DNA of 5,345 bases from an uncultured Maritalea sp. (GTDB lineage Bacteria; Pseudomonadota; Alphaproteobacteria; Rhizobiales; Devosiaceae): contig CAJXLH010000208.1 in the NCBI GenBank assembly GCA_913055925.1, positions 1 through 5,345 on the forward strand, in the 5' to 3' direction. Positions 1-5,079 of the stretch are shown one piece after another (the first letter of the stretch is position 1; the number at the start of each line of letters is the position of its first letter). A program made the translations under genes and the position numbers. The notes beneath the pieces were generated by a model that made no database searches, was not told the DNA's origin, and was given only the letters and a program-made list of their open reading frames with translations.

Positions 1-2
1 AT

Positions 3-626
3 TTGTGGGACAACCGGATGGAGAAACGCGTTTATGATGTGTTTGTGGATATTTGGGATCGCGAAGATTTGTGGGTGACCATTGACCGTGCCAATTTGAA
101 CCCGCCAAAGAAAGTAAAAGGCAATCAAAACGGGTTCATCCATTGGGATGTGGATACCTCACTTGATCCTTTGCCGGTGGGCGTGCAGGCGGTGCTTAGC
201 CTTAAAAAGCAAGATAGTGAAACAGGCGGTTTTCAGTGCGTTCCTTATCTCTTTGAGCACTTTGAAGAATGGAAGAAAACACAGCCCGCCGATCGCGATC
301 CACAGCATCCTGATATGACCGGCATCGACATCGTCAATGTGGATTTGGAACCGGGTGATCTTTTGATCTTTAATGCGCTGCTGGCACATGGGGTTCGCCC
401 CAACCATTCAGATGATCGCGTGCGTATGGCGCAATATATTTCAATGCATCCTGCAGACTATGACAATGCGGCGGAGCGGGAAGAACGCATTCGACTGTGG
501 CGTGAACTTGACTATCCAAAGCGTGATGCCTTCCCCGGTGATCCGAGGGATTGGGAAAAGAAAAACGCGCAAACCGCAAAGCTAAATCCGCTTGGCGAAA
601 AACTGCTCGGCCTCAAGCCTTGGTAG
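3..626 (+). CDS. Phytanoyl-CoA dioxygenase (PhyH)-like Fe(II)/2-oxoglutarate oxygenase, 3' part
   Basis: The frame is already open at the window edge and ends at TAG 624-626, so this is the C-terminal ~207 residues; the TTG at 3 is probably not the true start. A metal-binding HxD is visible in FIHWDVD (His47, Asp49 of this fragment). The distal histidine is in LLAHGVRPNH (His129). Arg139 or Arg141 follows 10-12 residues later, the spacing expected for the 2-oxoglutarate carboxylate-binding arginine of PhyH proteins. The segment VDLEPGDLLIFNALLAHG is typical of the double-stranded beta-helix core just before the distal ligand. Such enzymes are cytosolic and hydroxylate small molecules or lipids at the cost of O2 and 2-oxoglutarate; the substrate cannot be read from the sequence. 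Codon use matches the chromosomal genes downstream. The family call is fairly firm, the substrate unknown. Confidence 0.8.
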   Translation: MWDNRMEKRVYDVFVDIWDREDLWVTIDRANLNPPKKVKGNQNGFIHWDVDTSLDPLPVGVQAVLSLKKQDSETGGFQCVPYLFEHFEEWKKTQPADRDPQHPDMTGIDIVNVDLEPGDLLIFNALLAHGVRPNHSDDRVRMAQYISMHPADYDNAAEREERIRLWRELDYPKRDAFPGDPRDWEKKNAQTAKLNPLGEKLLGLKPW

Positions 627-638
627 GCCCAGTTGCAG

Positions 639-660
639 GCGCGGTGCCTCCCTGCCGCGC
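639..660 (+). terminator. Possible transcription terminator after the dioxygenase gene
   Basis: GCGCGG (639-644) pairs with CCGCGC (655-660) across a 10-nt loop, 13 nt after the stop codon. The only T-run (TTTTT, about 672-676) is too far away for a textbook intrinsic terminator. Competing pairings exist (GCAGG/CCTGC, AGGC/GCCT), so the structure is uncertain. Confidence 0.3.
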
Positions 661-732
661 TTGCTCATTGATTTTTGTATAGCTGCCTTAAAACTTTCAG
701 CAATTCCTCCTGCACCCTTTTTGTGCGAACGT

Positions 733-746
733 CGTTTCAAGAAACG
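733..746. promoter_or_regulatory. Short inverted repeat upstream of the DUF2306 gene
   Basis: CGTTTC-AA-GAAACG is a perfect 6-bp inverted repeat with a 2-bp centre, ending 24 bp before the ATG at 771. Position and symmetry would fit an operator for a dimeric regulator, but a 6-bp arm can occur by chance and no regulator gene adjoins it. Confidence 0.2.
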
Positions 747-770
747 AGACGCCGCAAACAAAGCGAGTAG

Positions 771-1448
771 ATGATGAACGGCAGCAATTGGATTGGGCGG
801 ATTATCTTTGGCGGCTTCATTCTTTTCGTATTGTTGCCGCTGCTGCCTGGCGTTTTTCGCGTGTTCAAACTGGCAGGTGGTCGAGCGTTGTTGCCCGATA
901 ATCCGCGCGCCAATGCGGCGCCGTTCCCGATCCTTTTGCACATCGTCGCGAGTGTCGTTTATGGCGTGCTTTGTCTGTTTCAGTTCTCGACGCGCTTTCG
1001 CAAAAAACACCTTAATCTGCATCGCTTGTTTGGGCCGATTGCGGCCATTGCAGGGTTGGCGGCCGCTGCGTCAGGGCTTTGGATGACCCATTTTTATAGT
1101 TTTCCGACCAATCTTCAGGGCGCGCCACTATATTGGTTTCGTTTGCTGATTGGCACGGCGATGTTTGGCTTTGTCATTATCGCGATCCGCGCGATCATAG
1201 GTCGTGACGTCATGACCCACCGCGCATATTTGATCCGCGCATTTGCGATTGGTACCGGCGCGTCGACCCAAGCTTTTTTCGGCATTTTTTGGATCATCGC
1301 AACGGGTGAAGAGGCCCTGGGCACGTTCCGCGATGCTGTTATGATCGGCGCATGGCTTTTTAATTTAGCAGTTGCCGAATGCATTATTCGTCGTGGTCAA
1401 AAACCAGGTCGTAAAACAAGTCATCGATCTCGTTCGGTCGTCGCCTAA
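771..1448 (+). CDS. DUF2306-family multipass membrane protein
   Basis: A 225-aa hydrophobic protein with about six predicted membrane helices, near residues 8-29, 54-72, 86-108, 121-142, 151-177 and 187-206, followed by a basic tail (residues 207-222). Histidines lie at helix edges: HLNLHRLFG (His80, His84), WMTHFY (His107) and MTHRAYLIRAFAIGTGASTQ (His150). The last segment is a hallmark I associate with the DUF2306 predicted inner-membrane family, whose function is unknown; the conserved histidines raise the possibility of haem or metal binding, which is inference only. Two ATGs in tandem (771 and 774) could start it; neither has a strong ribosome-binding site (GCGAG is the best candidate). 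It stands alone between the dioxygenase and the 6S RNA and has ordinary chromosomal codon use. Confidence 0.75.
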   Translation: MMNGSNWIGRIIFGGFILFVLLPLLPGVFRVFKLAGGRALLPDNPRANAAPFPILLHIVASVVYGVLCLFQFSTRFRKKHLNLHRLFGPIAAIAGLAAAASGLWMTHFYSFPTNLQGAPLYWFRLLIGTAMFGFVIIAIRAIIGRDVMTHRAYLIRAFAIGTGASTQAFFGIFWIIATGEEALGTFRDAVMIGAWLFNLAVAECIIRRGQKPGRKTSHRSRSVVA

Positions 1449-1470
1449 GCCTTCGCGAATGCCATAACGG

Positions 1471-1500
1471 CCCGGCTTATGGCCGGGTGTGGTCATTTTT
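1471..1500 (+). terminator. Possible terminator after the DUF2306 gene
   Basis: CCCGGC (1471-1476) pairs with GCCGGG (1482-1487) around a 5-nt TTATG loop, 22 nt after the stop codon. TTTTT at 1496-1500 and a second T-run at 1504-1510 follow. The T-tract starts 8 nt after the stem rather than at once, so the efficiency is doubtful, but the site is sensible because it insulates the 6S RNA gene. Confidence 0.4.
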
Positions 1501-1525
1501 CCCTTTTTTTCCCGCGGATTTCACC

Positions 1526-1531
1526 CTATAT
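1526..1531 (+). promoter_or_regulatory. Candidate -10 element of the 6S RNA promoter
   Basis: CTATAT (1526-1531), or TATATG one base on, would place the transcription start near 1538-1541, exactly where the closing stem of the 6S RNA begins. No good -35 hexamer lies 16-18 bp upstream; that stretch is T-rich (1503-1510). The call rests on the -10 and its agreement with the RNA's predicted 5' end. Confidence 0.4.
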
Positions 1532-1540
1532 GTGCATTTC

Positions 1541-1697
1541 GCTGCCCGGTACGTGCCGGATTATTTGTATTCCCGGGGCCTTACCGATCCTTTAGGGAAC
1601 TGTCCCTGTTTAGGCTCGTGGGTCTTTACATACGGTGCCCACCTACTTTTGTAGGTTCCCAGGATCAAAATAAATCCGACGGCCAGGGCGGCCTTTA
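1541..1697 (+). ncRNA. ssrS: 6S RNA, alphaproteobacterial type
   Basis: 6S RNA mimics an open promoter and sequesters housekeeping RNA polymerase in stationary phase; it also templates short product RNAs. The fold can be traced by eye. The closing stem is 1541-1547 with 1686-1692 (one G-U pair), continuing as 1555-1566 with 1668-1683 (small bulges). GATCC (1586-1590) pairs with GGATC (1662-1666) and GGGAAC (1595-1600) with GTTCCC (1655-1660). The apical stem is GTGGG (1618-1622) with CCCAC (1638-1642). An alternative hairpin, CCTAC-TTTT-GTAGG (1642-1655), lies on the 3' side of the central bubble, as in known 6S RNAs. The length of about 157 nt is normal. Its position just upstream of the 5-FCL gene matches the widely conserved 6S-fau/ygfA linkage. 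The ends are estimated to within a few bases. Confidence 0.9.
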
Positions 1698-1723
1698 TTA
1701 TCTTTGACAAGAAAGCGCGCCGA

Positions 1724-2323
1724 TTGGCCGAGATCGTCGACAAAAAACAAGCCAAAGCCGACCTTCGCGTTCAAGCGAACGAACGTCGCGCTGCCCTCTC
1801 CCCGTCCTTTCGAAAAGAGGCGGCCTATGCCGCAGCGGAGACATTTGTCACCGCGGTGCCGTACCGCGAAAGCCAAATTATTTCGCTTTATTGGGGCATT
1901 CGCGACGAATTGAGCACAGAGCCATTGCTCGTCCAGTTGATGGATGAGGGTTATAAAGTGTGCTTGCCTGTGGTGAAGGGCCGCGATGTGCCGCTTGAGT
2001 TTCGCATTTGGGAAGAGGGGCAACCGCTCGCGCCATCTGGTTTTGGTACCCTTGCGCCGCAAGAAGGCGCGCCGGTCGTTGAACCGGATGTGATGGTGCT
2101 GCCCATGCTCGGGTTTGATGCGAATGGCAACCGGCTGGGTTATGGGGCAGGTTATTACGATATTACAATTGCGAATATCTCAAAGCCGCTAACACTTGTC
2201 GGTTACGCCTTCGCCGGGCAAGAAGTTGACGTGATGCCCGCAGAGCCGCATGACAAGCCGTTGGATATGGTGGTCACCGAAGCAGGTGTGCGCAGATTTA
2301 AGTCGGAAGGGGCGGCGAAGTGA
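1724..2323 (+). CDS. fau: 5-formyltetrahydrofolate cyclo-ligase (5-FCL, MTHFS)
   Basis: This cytosolic enzyme uses ATP to convert 5-formyl-THF to 5,10-methenyl-THF, returning stored folate to one-carbon metabolism. The 199-aa length is normal. The N-terminal helix KADLRVQANERRAALS (residues 11-26) matches the family's substrate/ATP-contacting start. The signature GNRLGYGAGYYD spans residues 135-146, preceded by VLPMLGFDANG. The start is taken as TTG 1724: an in-frame stop lies at 1652-1654, no ATG or GTG occurs between it and the conserved N-terminus, and TTG gives the usual 10-residue lead-in. The ribosome-binding site is poor (only AAGAAAG, 1709-1715), suggesting weak translation. The gene begins about 26 nt after the 6S RNA and is probably read through from it. 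It overlaps the next gene by 4 nt, implying translational coupling. Confidence 0.92.
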   Translation: MAEIVDKKQAKADLRVQANERRAALSPSFRKEAAYAAAETFVTAVPYRESQIISLYWGIRDELSTEPLLVQLMDEGYKVCLPVVKGRDVPLEFRIWEEGQPLAPSGFGTLAPQEGAPVVEPDVMVLPMLGFDANGNRLGYGAGYYDITIANISKPLTLVGYAFAGQEVDVMPAEPHDKPLDMVVTEAGVRRFKSEGAAK

Positions 2324-3129
2324 GAATTTTGTTTCTTGGCGATGTGATGGGCCGCGCGGGCCGCGACGCAGTGCAACGCTATCTCCCCGGCCTAAAGCGC
2401 GACTATAATTTCGACTTTGTCATCGTAAATGGCGAAAACGCCTCCCATGGTCGCGGCATCACCGAAAAGCATTATCGCGAATTGCTCGATGCGGGCGCGG
2501 ACGTCATCACGCTGGGTGACCACGCCTTTGATCAACGCGAAACACTGGCGGTGATCGCGCGCGAAGAAACGCTTTTGCGCCCCATCAATATGAATGCCGT
2601 CGCGCCGGGGCGCGGCTCCATGATGTATGAAACATCTGCGGGCCAACGTGTCTTGGTGATCAACGCGCTCGGGCGCGTTTTCATGAACCCTATCGATGAT
2701 CCATTTGCCGCTGTCGATGATGCCCTAAATGCATGCCCATTGGGCGATGTGGCGGACGCAGCCATTGTTGATTTTCACGCCGAAGCGACATCTGAAATGC
2801 AAGGCATGGGACATTTTTGTGATGGTCGCGCGTCGCTTGTTGTGGGTACACACACCCACATCCCCACCGCCGACCATCGCATCTTAAAAGGTGGCACCGC
2901 CCTTATGTCCGACGCGGGCATGTGTGGCGACTATGACAGCGTGATCGGCATGCAGGCCGACGAGCCCGTACATCGATTCGTCACCGGCATGACCAAAGAC
3001 CGCTTCACACCCGCTGAAGGCGAACCGAGTGTTTGTGGTGTTGCTATTGAAACGGGACCCGATGGGCTTTGTATTTATGTGGCGCCTGTGCGGGTAGGTG
3101 GGAGTATTTCTGAGGCGTTGCCTTTTTAG
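2320..3129 (+). CDS. ymdB: TIGR00282/YmdB-family metallophosphoesterase (chimeric 3' end)
   Basis: A 269-aa dinuclear-metal phosphodiesterase of the calcineurin-like fold. Bacillus YmdB hydrolyses 2',3'-cyclic nucleotides and affects RNA turnover and multicellular behaviour; the role here is inferred from family only. Motifs in order: FLGDVMGRAGRDAV (Asp8), NGENASHGRG (Glu39, Asn40), TLGDHAFDQRE (Asp67, His68), VDFHAEATSE (Asp151, His153), GTHTHIPTAD (His178, His180), MSDAGMCGDYDSVIGM (residues 196-211). Asp67 stands where Bacillus YmdB has the metal-ligand Asn. The GTG start (2320) sits in a GTGA overlap with the fau stop and has a good upstream GGAAGGGG (about 2306-2313). The last ~34 codons (from about 3028) use many T-ending codons, unlike the GC3-rich body. 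A second, diverged copy of residues 224-269 lies at 3552-3692, so the 3' end has probably been replaced by recombination. No key residue is lost. Confidence 0.9.
   Translation: MRILFLGDVMGRAGRDAVQRYLPGLKRDYNFDFVIVNGENASHGRGITEKHYRELLDAGADVITLGDHAFDQRETLAVIAREETLLRPINMNAVAPGRGSMMYETSAGQRVLVINALGRVFMNPIDDPFAAVDDALNACPLGDVADAAIVDFHAEATSEMQGMGHFCDGRASLVVGTHTHIPTADHRILKGGTALMSDAGMCGDYDSVIGMQADEPVHRFVTGMTKDRFTPAEGEPSVCGVAIETGPDGLCIYVAPVRVGGSISEALPF
2989..3129 (+). repeat. Direct repeat, copy 1 (3' end of the ymdB-like gene)
   Basis: Aligns without gaps to 3552-3692: both are 141 nt, run from an ATG to TAG, and differ at 28 positions by hand count (about 80% identity). The final 27 nt differ at only one base. 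Of 46 encoded residues, only 6 differ. The two copies bracket the AT-rich gene at 3177-3548. Confidence 0.9.
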
Positions 3130-3176
3130 GGAGAGGTGCGGGGCCCTTTTTGAGTTCATTTTGATATCTAAACAGT

Positions 3177-3548
3177 ATGAGAAAATGGGGCATGTTTATA
3201 GCAATTAGGCGCTGCTTAGGTTCGATTTTGATGGTTGCAGCAGATAGTCCAGGTAAATTTTTGATCGGACTTGTAACTTGGGTTGTTGTGATATCGTTTG
3301 CCATAAACCTTGTATTCGAAAATGCGTTTGATGGTAACCTTCGAGCCGACGAAGTTTCTTTTGTTGAATCTCTGCAGTTGATCGAACCATGGCAGTATGG
3401 GTATTTAGCAGTTTTCTTTCTCTACACCTTGTTCATAAGCTCAACCGTTTTCTGGTTTGTTTTTTGTTGGATGAACCTTGTAAGTTCCAAGCAAGACAAT
3501 TTTTTTCGAAAGACTTTACATGCTGTTGCGCGATTCGTTGGCACATAA
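3177..3548 (+). CDS. Unrecognised small two-helix membrane protein
   Basis: I do not recognise this 123-aa protein. Two hydrophobic segments are visible, near residues 27-48 (FLIGLVTWVVVISFAINLVF) and 73-98 (YGYLAVFFLYTLFISSTVFW and on). They are joined by an acidic loop (NLRADEVSFVESLQLIEP) and flanked by basic ends (RKWGMFIAIRR; a C-terminus with KTLH and AR). This predicts a hairpin inner-membrane protein with both ends in the cytoplasm. The start is uncertain: ATG 3177 has no Shine-Dalgarno sequence, and Met6 (3192) is an alternative. The gene is AT-rich, unlike fau and ymdB. Its last codons read RFVGT-stop, and the DNA CGATTCGT there also occurs at the matching place in ymdB (RFVTG), so its 3' end probably runs into the displaced ymdB remnant. 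Function unknown; expression unproven. Confidence 0.55.
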   Translation: MRKWGMFIAIRRCLGSILMVAADSPGKFLIGLVTWVVVISFAINLVFENAFDGNLRADEVSFVESLQLIEPWQYGYLAVFFLYTLFISSTVFWFVFCWMNLVSSKQDNFFRKTLHAVARFVGT

Positions 3549-3551
3549 GAA

Positions 3552-3692
3552 ATGACAAATGACCGCTTCACCCCAGCTGAGGGCGAACCCAGCATTTGCG
3601 GCGTCGCCATAGAAATGGGACCTGACGGCCTAAGCACTTATGTTGCACCGGTGCGGGTGGGCGGCAGTATTTCTGAGACGTTGCCTTTTTAG
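3552..3692 (+). pseudogene. Displaced 3' fragment of a ymdB-like gene (direct repeat, copy 2)
   Basis: Encodes 46 residues (MTNDRFTPAEGEPSICGVAI and on, ending ISETLPF-stop) matching residues 224-269 of the intact YmdB-like protein, with six substitutions and no frameshift. It lacks every catalytic motif, so it cannot be an active phosphodiesterase. Third positions are more G/C-rich than in copy 1 (18 versus 11 of the last 33 sense codons, hand count), closer to the chromosome's style, which suggests this is the original native end. Homology may reach upstream to about 3525, where VARFV in the preceding reading frame matches VHRFV of YmdB. An ATG at 3552 with ATAAGAA upstream could in principle yield a peptide, but a remnant is the simpler view. 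Confidence 0.85.
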
Positions 3693-3798
3693 AAGTTTTT
3701 GGAGCAGTGAACTTTCTGTTTTGAGCCCGACCCAGACATACAATTGCAGTCAAGTGAATGTCAGCTATGGAATTGTGTTCATCAAGGTCTTCTGGTTG

Positions 3799-3828
3799 TT
3801 GCCAAACTCGTAGAATTCTGCCTAGAAT
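3799..3828 (+). promoter_or_regulatory. Candidate sigma-70-type promoter for the 301-aa gene
   Basis: TTGCCA (3799-3804) and TAGAAT (3823-3828), separated by 18 bp, each match five of six consensus bases. Transcription would start near 3835, giving a leader of about 18 nt before the TTG at 3853. The gene would thus have its own expression signal within the insertion, independent of the fau-ymdB operon. Confidence 0.45.
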
Positions 3829-3852
3829 CGGACCTCAATTGAGTGAAGAACC

Positions 3853-4758
3853 TTGAAATATCTGATAAAACTTTGCTTGTTCTGGTTTGCATCCAAAATG
3901 TTCAAACTTTTAGAAATTCTGAATAGGTTTTTGACGTTCTTCTTTAGAACGCTGTTCGCGCAGATTTTGTCGGCGACCTTGTTTTTAGCAATTGCAATTT
4001 GTGTTGCCCAAGCTGCAACAGCGCCAGTTTATTCGCAACTAGAGACACTAGCTCTCGGCACCCTCAAAGAAAGTGGTCAAAAAGTATTGAGAGACTATTG
4101 GCCATCGGAAATTGTCATATTTGTGTCGGTAGACGCGCATTTCGAAAGTCGTGCTTTTAGAGCTGCATCAAAATTGTCAGAATTGAATATTGCAGAGATG
4201 GTTGATACCGGCATCGATGAGATCGCTCCGCTAAAGCAGAGTTTGTTATTTTTTGTTGAAGTATCCAGCAGCAATGATCCAGTTGTTTTCGATTTGCTGA
4301 ACACGACTATGGAGAGATTTGGCGACGACAATCCAATGTTTAGCACCACCCATGCAACTGAAATGGTACGCAGAGAGCTAAGCGATAGCGATGTTGCAAG
4401 CTTGGAATATATTGCTGACAACAATGGTGCTAGCCAGAGGGTCAAATATCTATTCTGGAATTCGCGCAAACTAGAGTCATTGGACCCTTGGGATCGGACT
4501 GCAGTATACGACATGCTCGCAGTAAATGCGCTAATAGGCGCCGAACCCTTCGCACAGAAGATCCGAAATACAAATTTCCACACATTCTTCTCTAGAGCGT
4601 CAGACCTGCCCTTCTACTTAGGAAAGCAAGAGATATCTAGCGATATATGTCGCTCTCTAAAGTTGGTAGACTTTATACTAGAAGGTTGGGAAAGTGGCTC
4701 GAATCTTGAGCGGTTCATCGAGACCACGTATGCGGATTGCGAAGGTAGCCAGTTTTAG
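3853..4758 (+). CDS. Unrecognised exported or membrane-anchored protein, 301 aa
   Basis: I do not recognise a family with confidence. A basic N-terminus is followed by a hydrophobic segment at about residues 33-52 ending in CVAQA-AT, which fits either a Sec signal peptide with an AxA cleavage site (after residue 54) or a single membrane anchor. The remaining ~245 residues are soluble-looking and rich in acidic residues and Ser/Asp. They contain just two cysteines (in DICRS and YADCEG), which could form a disulphide in the periplasm. The layout (LALGT, a strand with WPSEIVIFVSV, later RTAVYDMLAVNALIG) faintly recalls alphaproteobacterial secreted DUF2927-type proteins, but I would not rely on this. 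The start is TTG 3853, just inside an in-frame stop (3844-3846), with GAAG upstream; ATG 3898 (Met16) is the alternative. The gene is markedly AT-rich, implying transfer, and has a candidate promoter at 3799-3828. Confidence 0.7.
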   Translation: MKYLIKLCLFWFASKMFKLLEILNRFLTFFFRTLFAQILSATLFLAIAICVAQAATAPVYSQLETLALGTLKESGQKVLRDYWPSEIVIFVSVDAHFESRAFRAASKLSELNIAEMVDTGIDEIAPLKQSLLFFVEVSSSNDPVVFDLLNTTMERFGDDNPMFSTTHATEMVRRELSDSDVASLEYIADNNGASQRVKYLFWNSRKLESLDPWDRTAVYDMLAVNALIGAEPFAQKIRNTNFHTFFSRASDLPFYLGKQEISSDICRSLKLVDFILEGWESGSNLERFIETTYADCEGSQF

Positions 4759-4778
4759 ATTGCCCTGTTCTAACATAG

Positions 4779-4892
4779 AACTACTTGAAATGTCTGGCAC
4801 AGTATGAGGCAAATTCGGGAATTTTGTATGCCGTATAATTTGTCCGCAAAGCCGACCTCGACAAAGTCGAAAAACTTATCCCCGCCCTCTGA
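4779..4892 (+). pseudogene. Possible gene remnant (C-terminal-like frame broken by one stop)
   Basis: One frame reads NYLKCLAQYEANSGILYAV, then TAA (4836-4838), then FVRKADLDKVEKLIPAL, then TGA (4890-4892). The second part uses chromosome-like codons (GCC GAC CTC GAC) and has an amphipathic C-terminal-helix look. It could be the tail of a host gene truncated by the insertion. I cannot name a parent protein, and the stretch is short enough to be chance; the small-RNA reading of the same DNA competes with it. Confidence 0.2.
4834..4839 (+). promoter_or_regulatory. Perfect TATAAT hexamer
   Basis: TATAAT is an exact -10 consensus, just where GC-rich sequence resumes, and would start transcription near 4846. 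No convincing -35 lies 16-18 bp upstream; instead there is an inverted repeat AAATTC-GG-GAATTT (4811-4824) at that place, which might be an operator. No open reading frame of useful size follows. Confidence 0.3.
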
Positions 4893-4970
4893 ACCCATGG
4901 CACAATGTTCCCACCTTTCTTGGAACCGTGCAGCCCAATGACGATTGGGGAGCGGTGAGGAACTCTTTTT
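4846..4970 (+). ncRNA. Candidate small structured RNA
   Basis: Downstream of the TATAAT box there are three compact hairpins: TCGAC-AAA-GTCGA (4858-4870), GTTCC/GGAAC (4907-4911 with 4922-4926) and CCCAAT-GACG-ATTGGG (4934-4949). A small GAG-GAA-CTC stem then leads straight into TTTTT (4966-4970). This order (promoter, stems, T-run) is what an independently transcribed small RNA of about 125 nt would show. It matches no RNA family I recognise, and the terminal stem is weak. Confidence 0.25.
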
Positions 4971-5015
4971 GCGCCGCCGTTGGTCACTACGTTCTCGACC
5001 CCGGCACCCCCGCCA

Positions 5016-5031
5016 ATTGGTGCGCACCAAT
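5016..5031. promoter_or_regulatory. 16-bp perfect palindrome, possible operator
   Basis: ATTGGTGCGCACCAAT is its own reverse complement, with no spacer. It overlaps a second 8-bp palindrome, CCAATTGG (5013-5020). Symmetry of this length is typical of a dimeric regulator's binding site. It lies in a gene-free region about 190-200 bp upstream of the next possible start codon, so its target is not clear. Confidence 0.35.
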
Positions 5032-5079
5032 CAGGTTGGGGGAAGTGAAAAGGCAGTGTGGGCATACTCTCGCACGGCC

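Larger units (their letters stand above)
3130..4838 (+). other. AT-rich accessory insertion downstream of the ymdB-like gene
   Basis: Base composition drops sharply after the ymdB-like gene. As hand-counted examples, 3901-3960 has 21 of 60 G+C, while 2341-2400 has 42 of 60. The region holds two genes without recognisable family (3177-3548 and 3853-4758) and a displaced copy of the ymdB 3' end (3552-3692). No integrase, transposase, tRNA or clean terminal inverted repeat is visible, so the mechanism of entry is unknown and the right edge (where GC-rich sequence resumes, about 4840) is approximate. The misplaced ymdB end between the two genes suggests either two successive insertions or one insertion with rearrangement. 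Confidence 0.5.

Noticed and set aside
582..1022. 146-codon minus-strand frame opposite the DUF2306 gene
   Set aside because: Highly basic, low-complexity translation (many R, Q and K) lying antisense to a clear membrane-protein gene; a compositional shadow.
1489..1707. 72-codon plus-strand frame across the 6S RNA
   Set aside because: The sequence is fully explained by the conserved 6S fold; the peptide has no recognisable features.
1643..2062. 139-codon minus-strand frame opposite the 6S RNA 3' half and fau
   Set aside because: Antisense to a well-supported enzyme gene and a structured RNA; no family resemblance.
3568..3753. Minus-strand frames at 3044-3304 and 3568-3753 whose translations resemble each other
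   Set aside because: Their similarity is the antisense shadow of the duplicated ymdB 3' end, not a gene pair.
4095..4583. 162-codon minus-strand frame inside the 301-aa gene
   Set aside because: The + frame is longer, has a signal-like N-terminus and an upstream promoter; the antisense translation is Ser/Thr-rich without domains.
3130..4838. Search for an integrase, transposase, tRNA target or CRISPR array to explain the insertion
   Set aside because: None is visible on either strand; the only repeats are the two ymdB ends.
4907..4926. GTTCC-N10-GGAAC considered as a LexA (SOS) box
   Set aside because: Alphaproteobacterial LexA sites are direct GTTC repeats spaced by 7 bp; this is an inverted repeat with a different spacing and fits a hairpin.
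4770..5065. Two overlapping minus-strand frames (86 and 94 codons) in the gene-free region
   Set aside because: They overlap each other in different frames, cross the composition boundary, and show no domain; stems and palindromes explain the region better.
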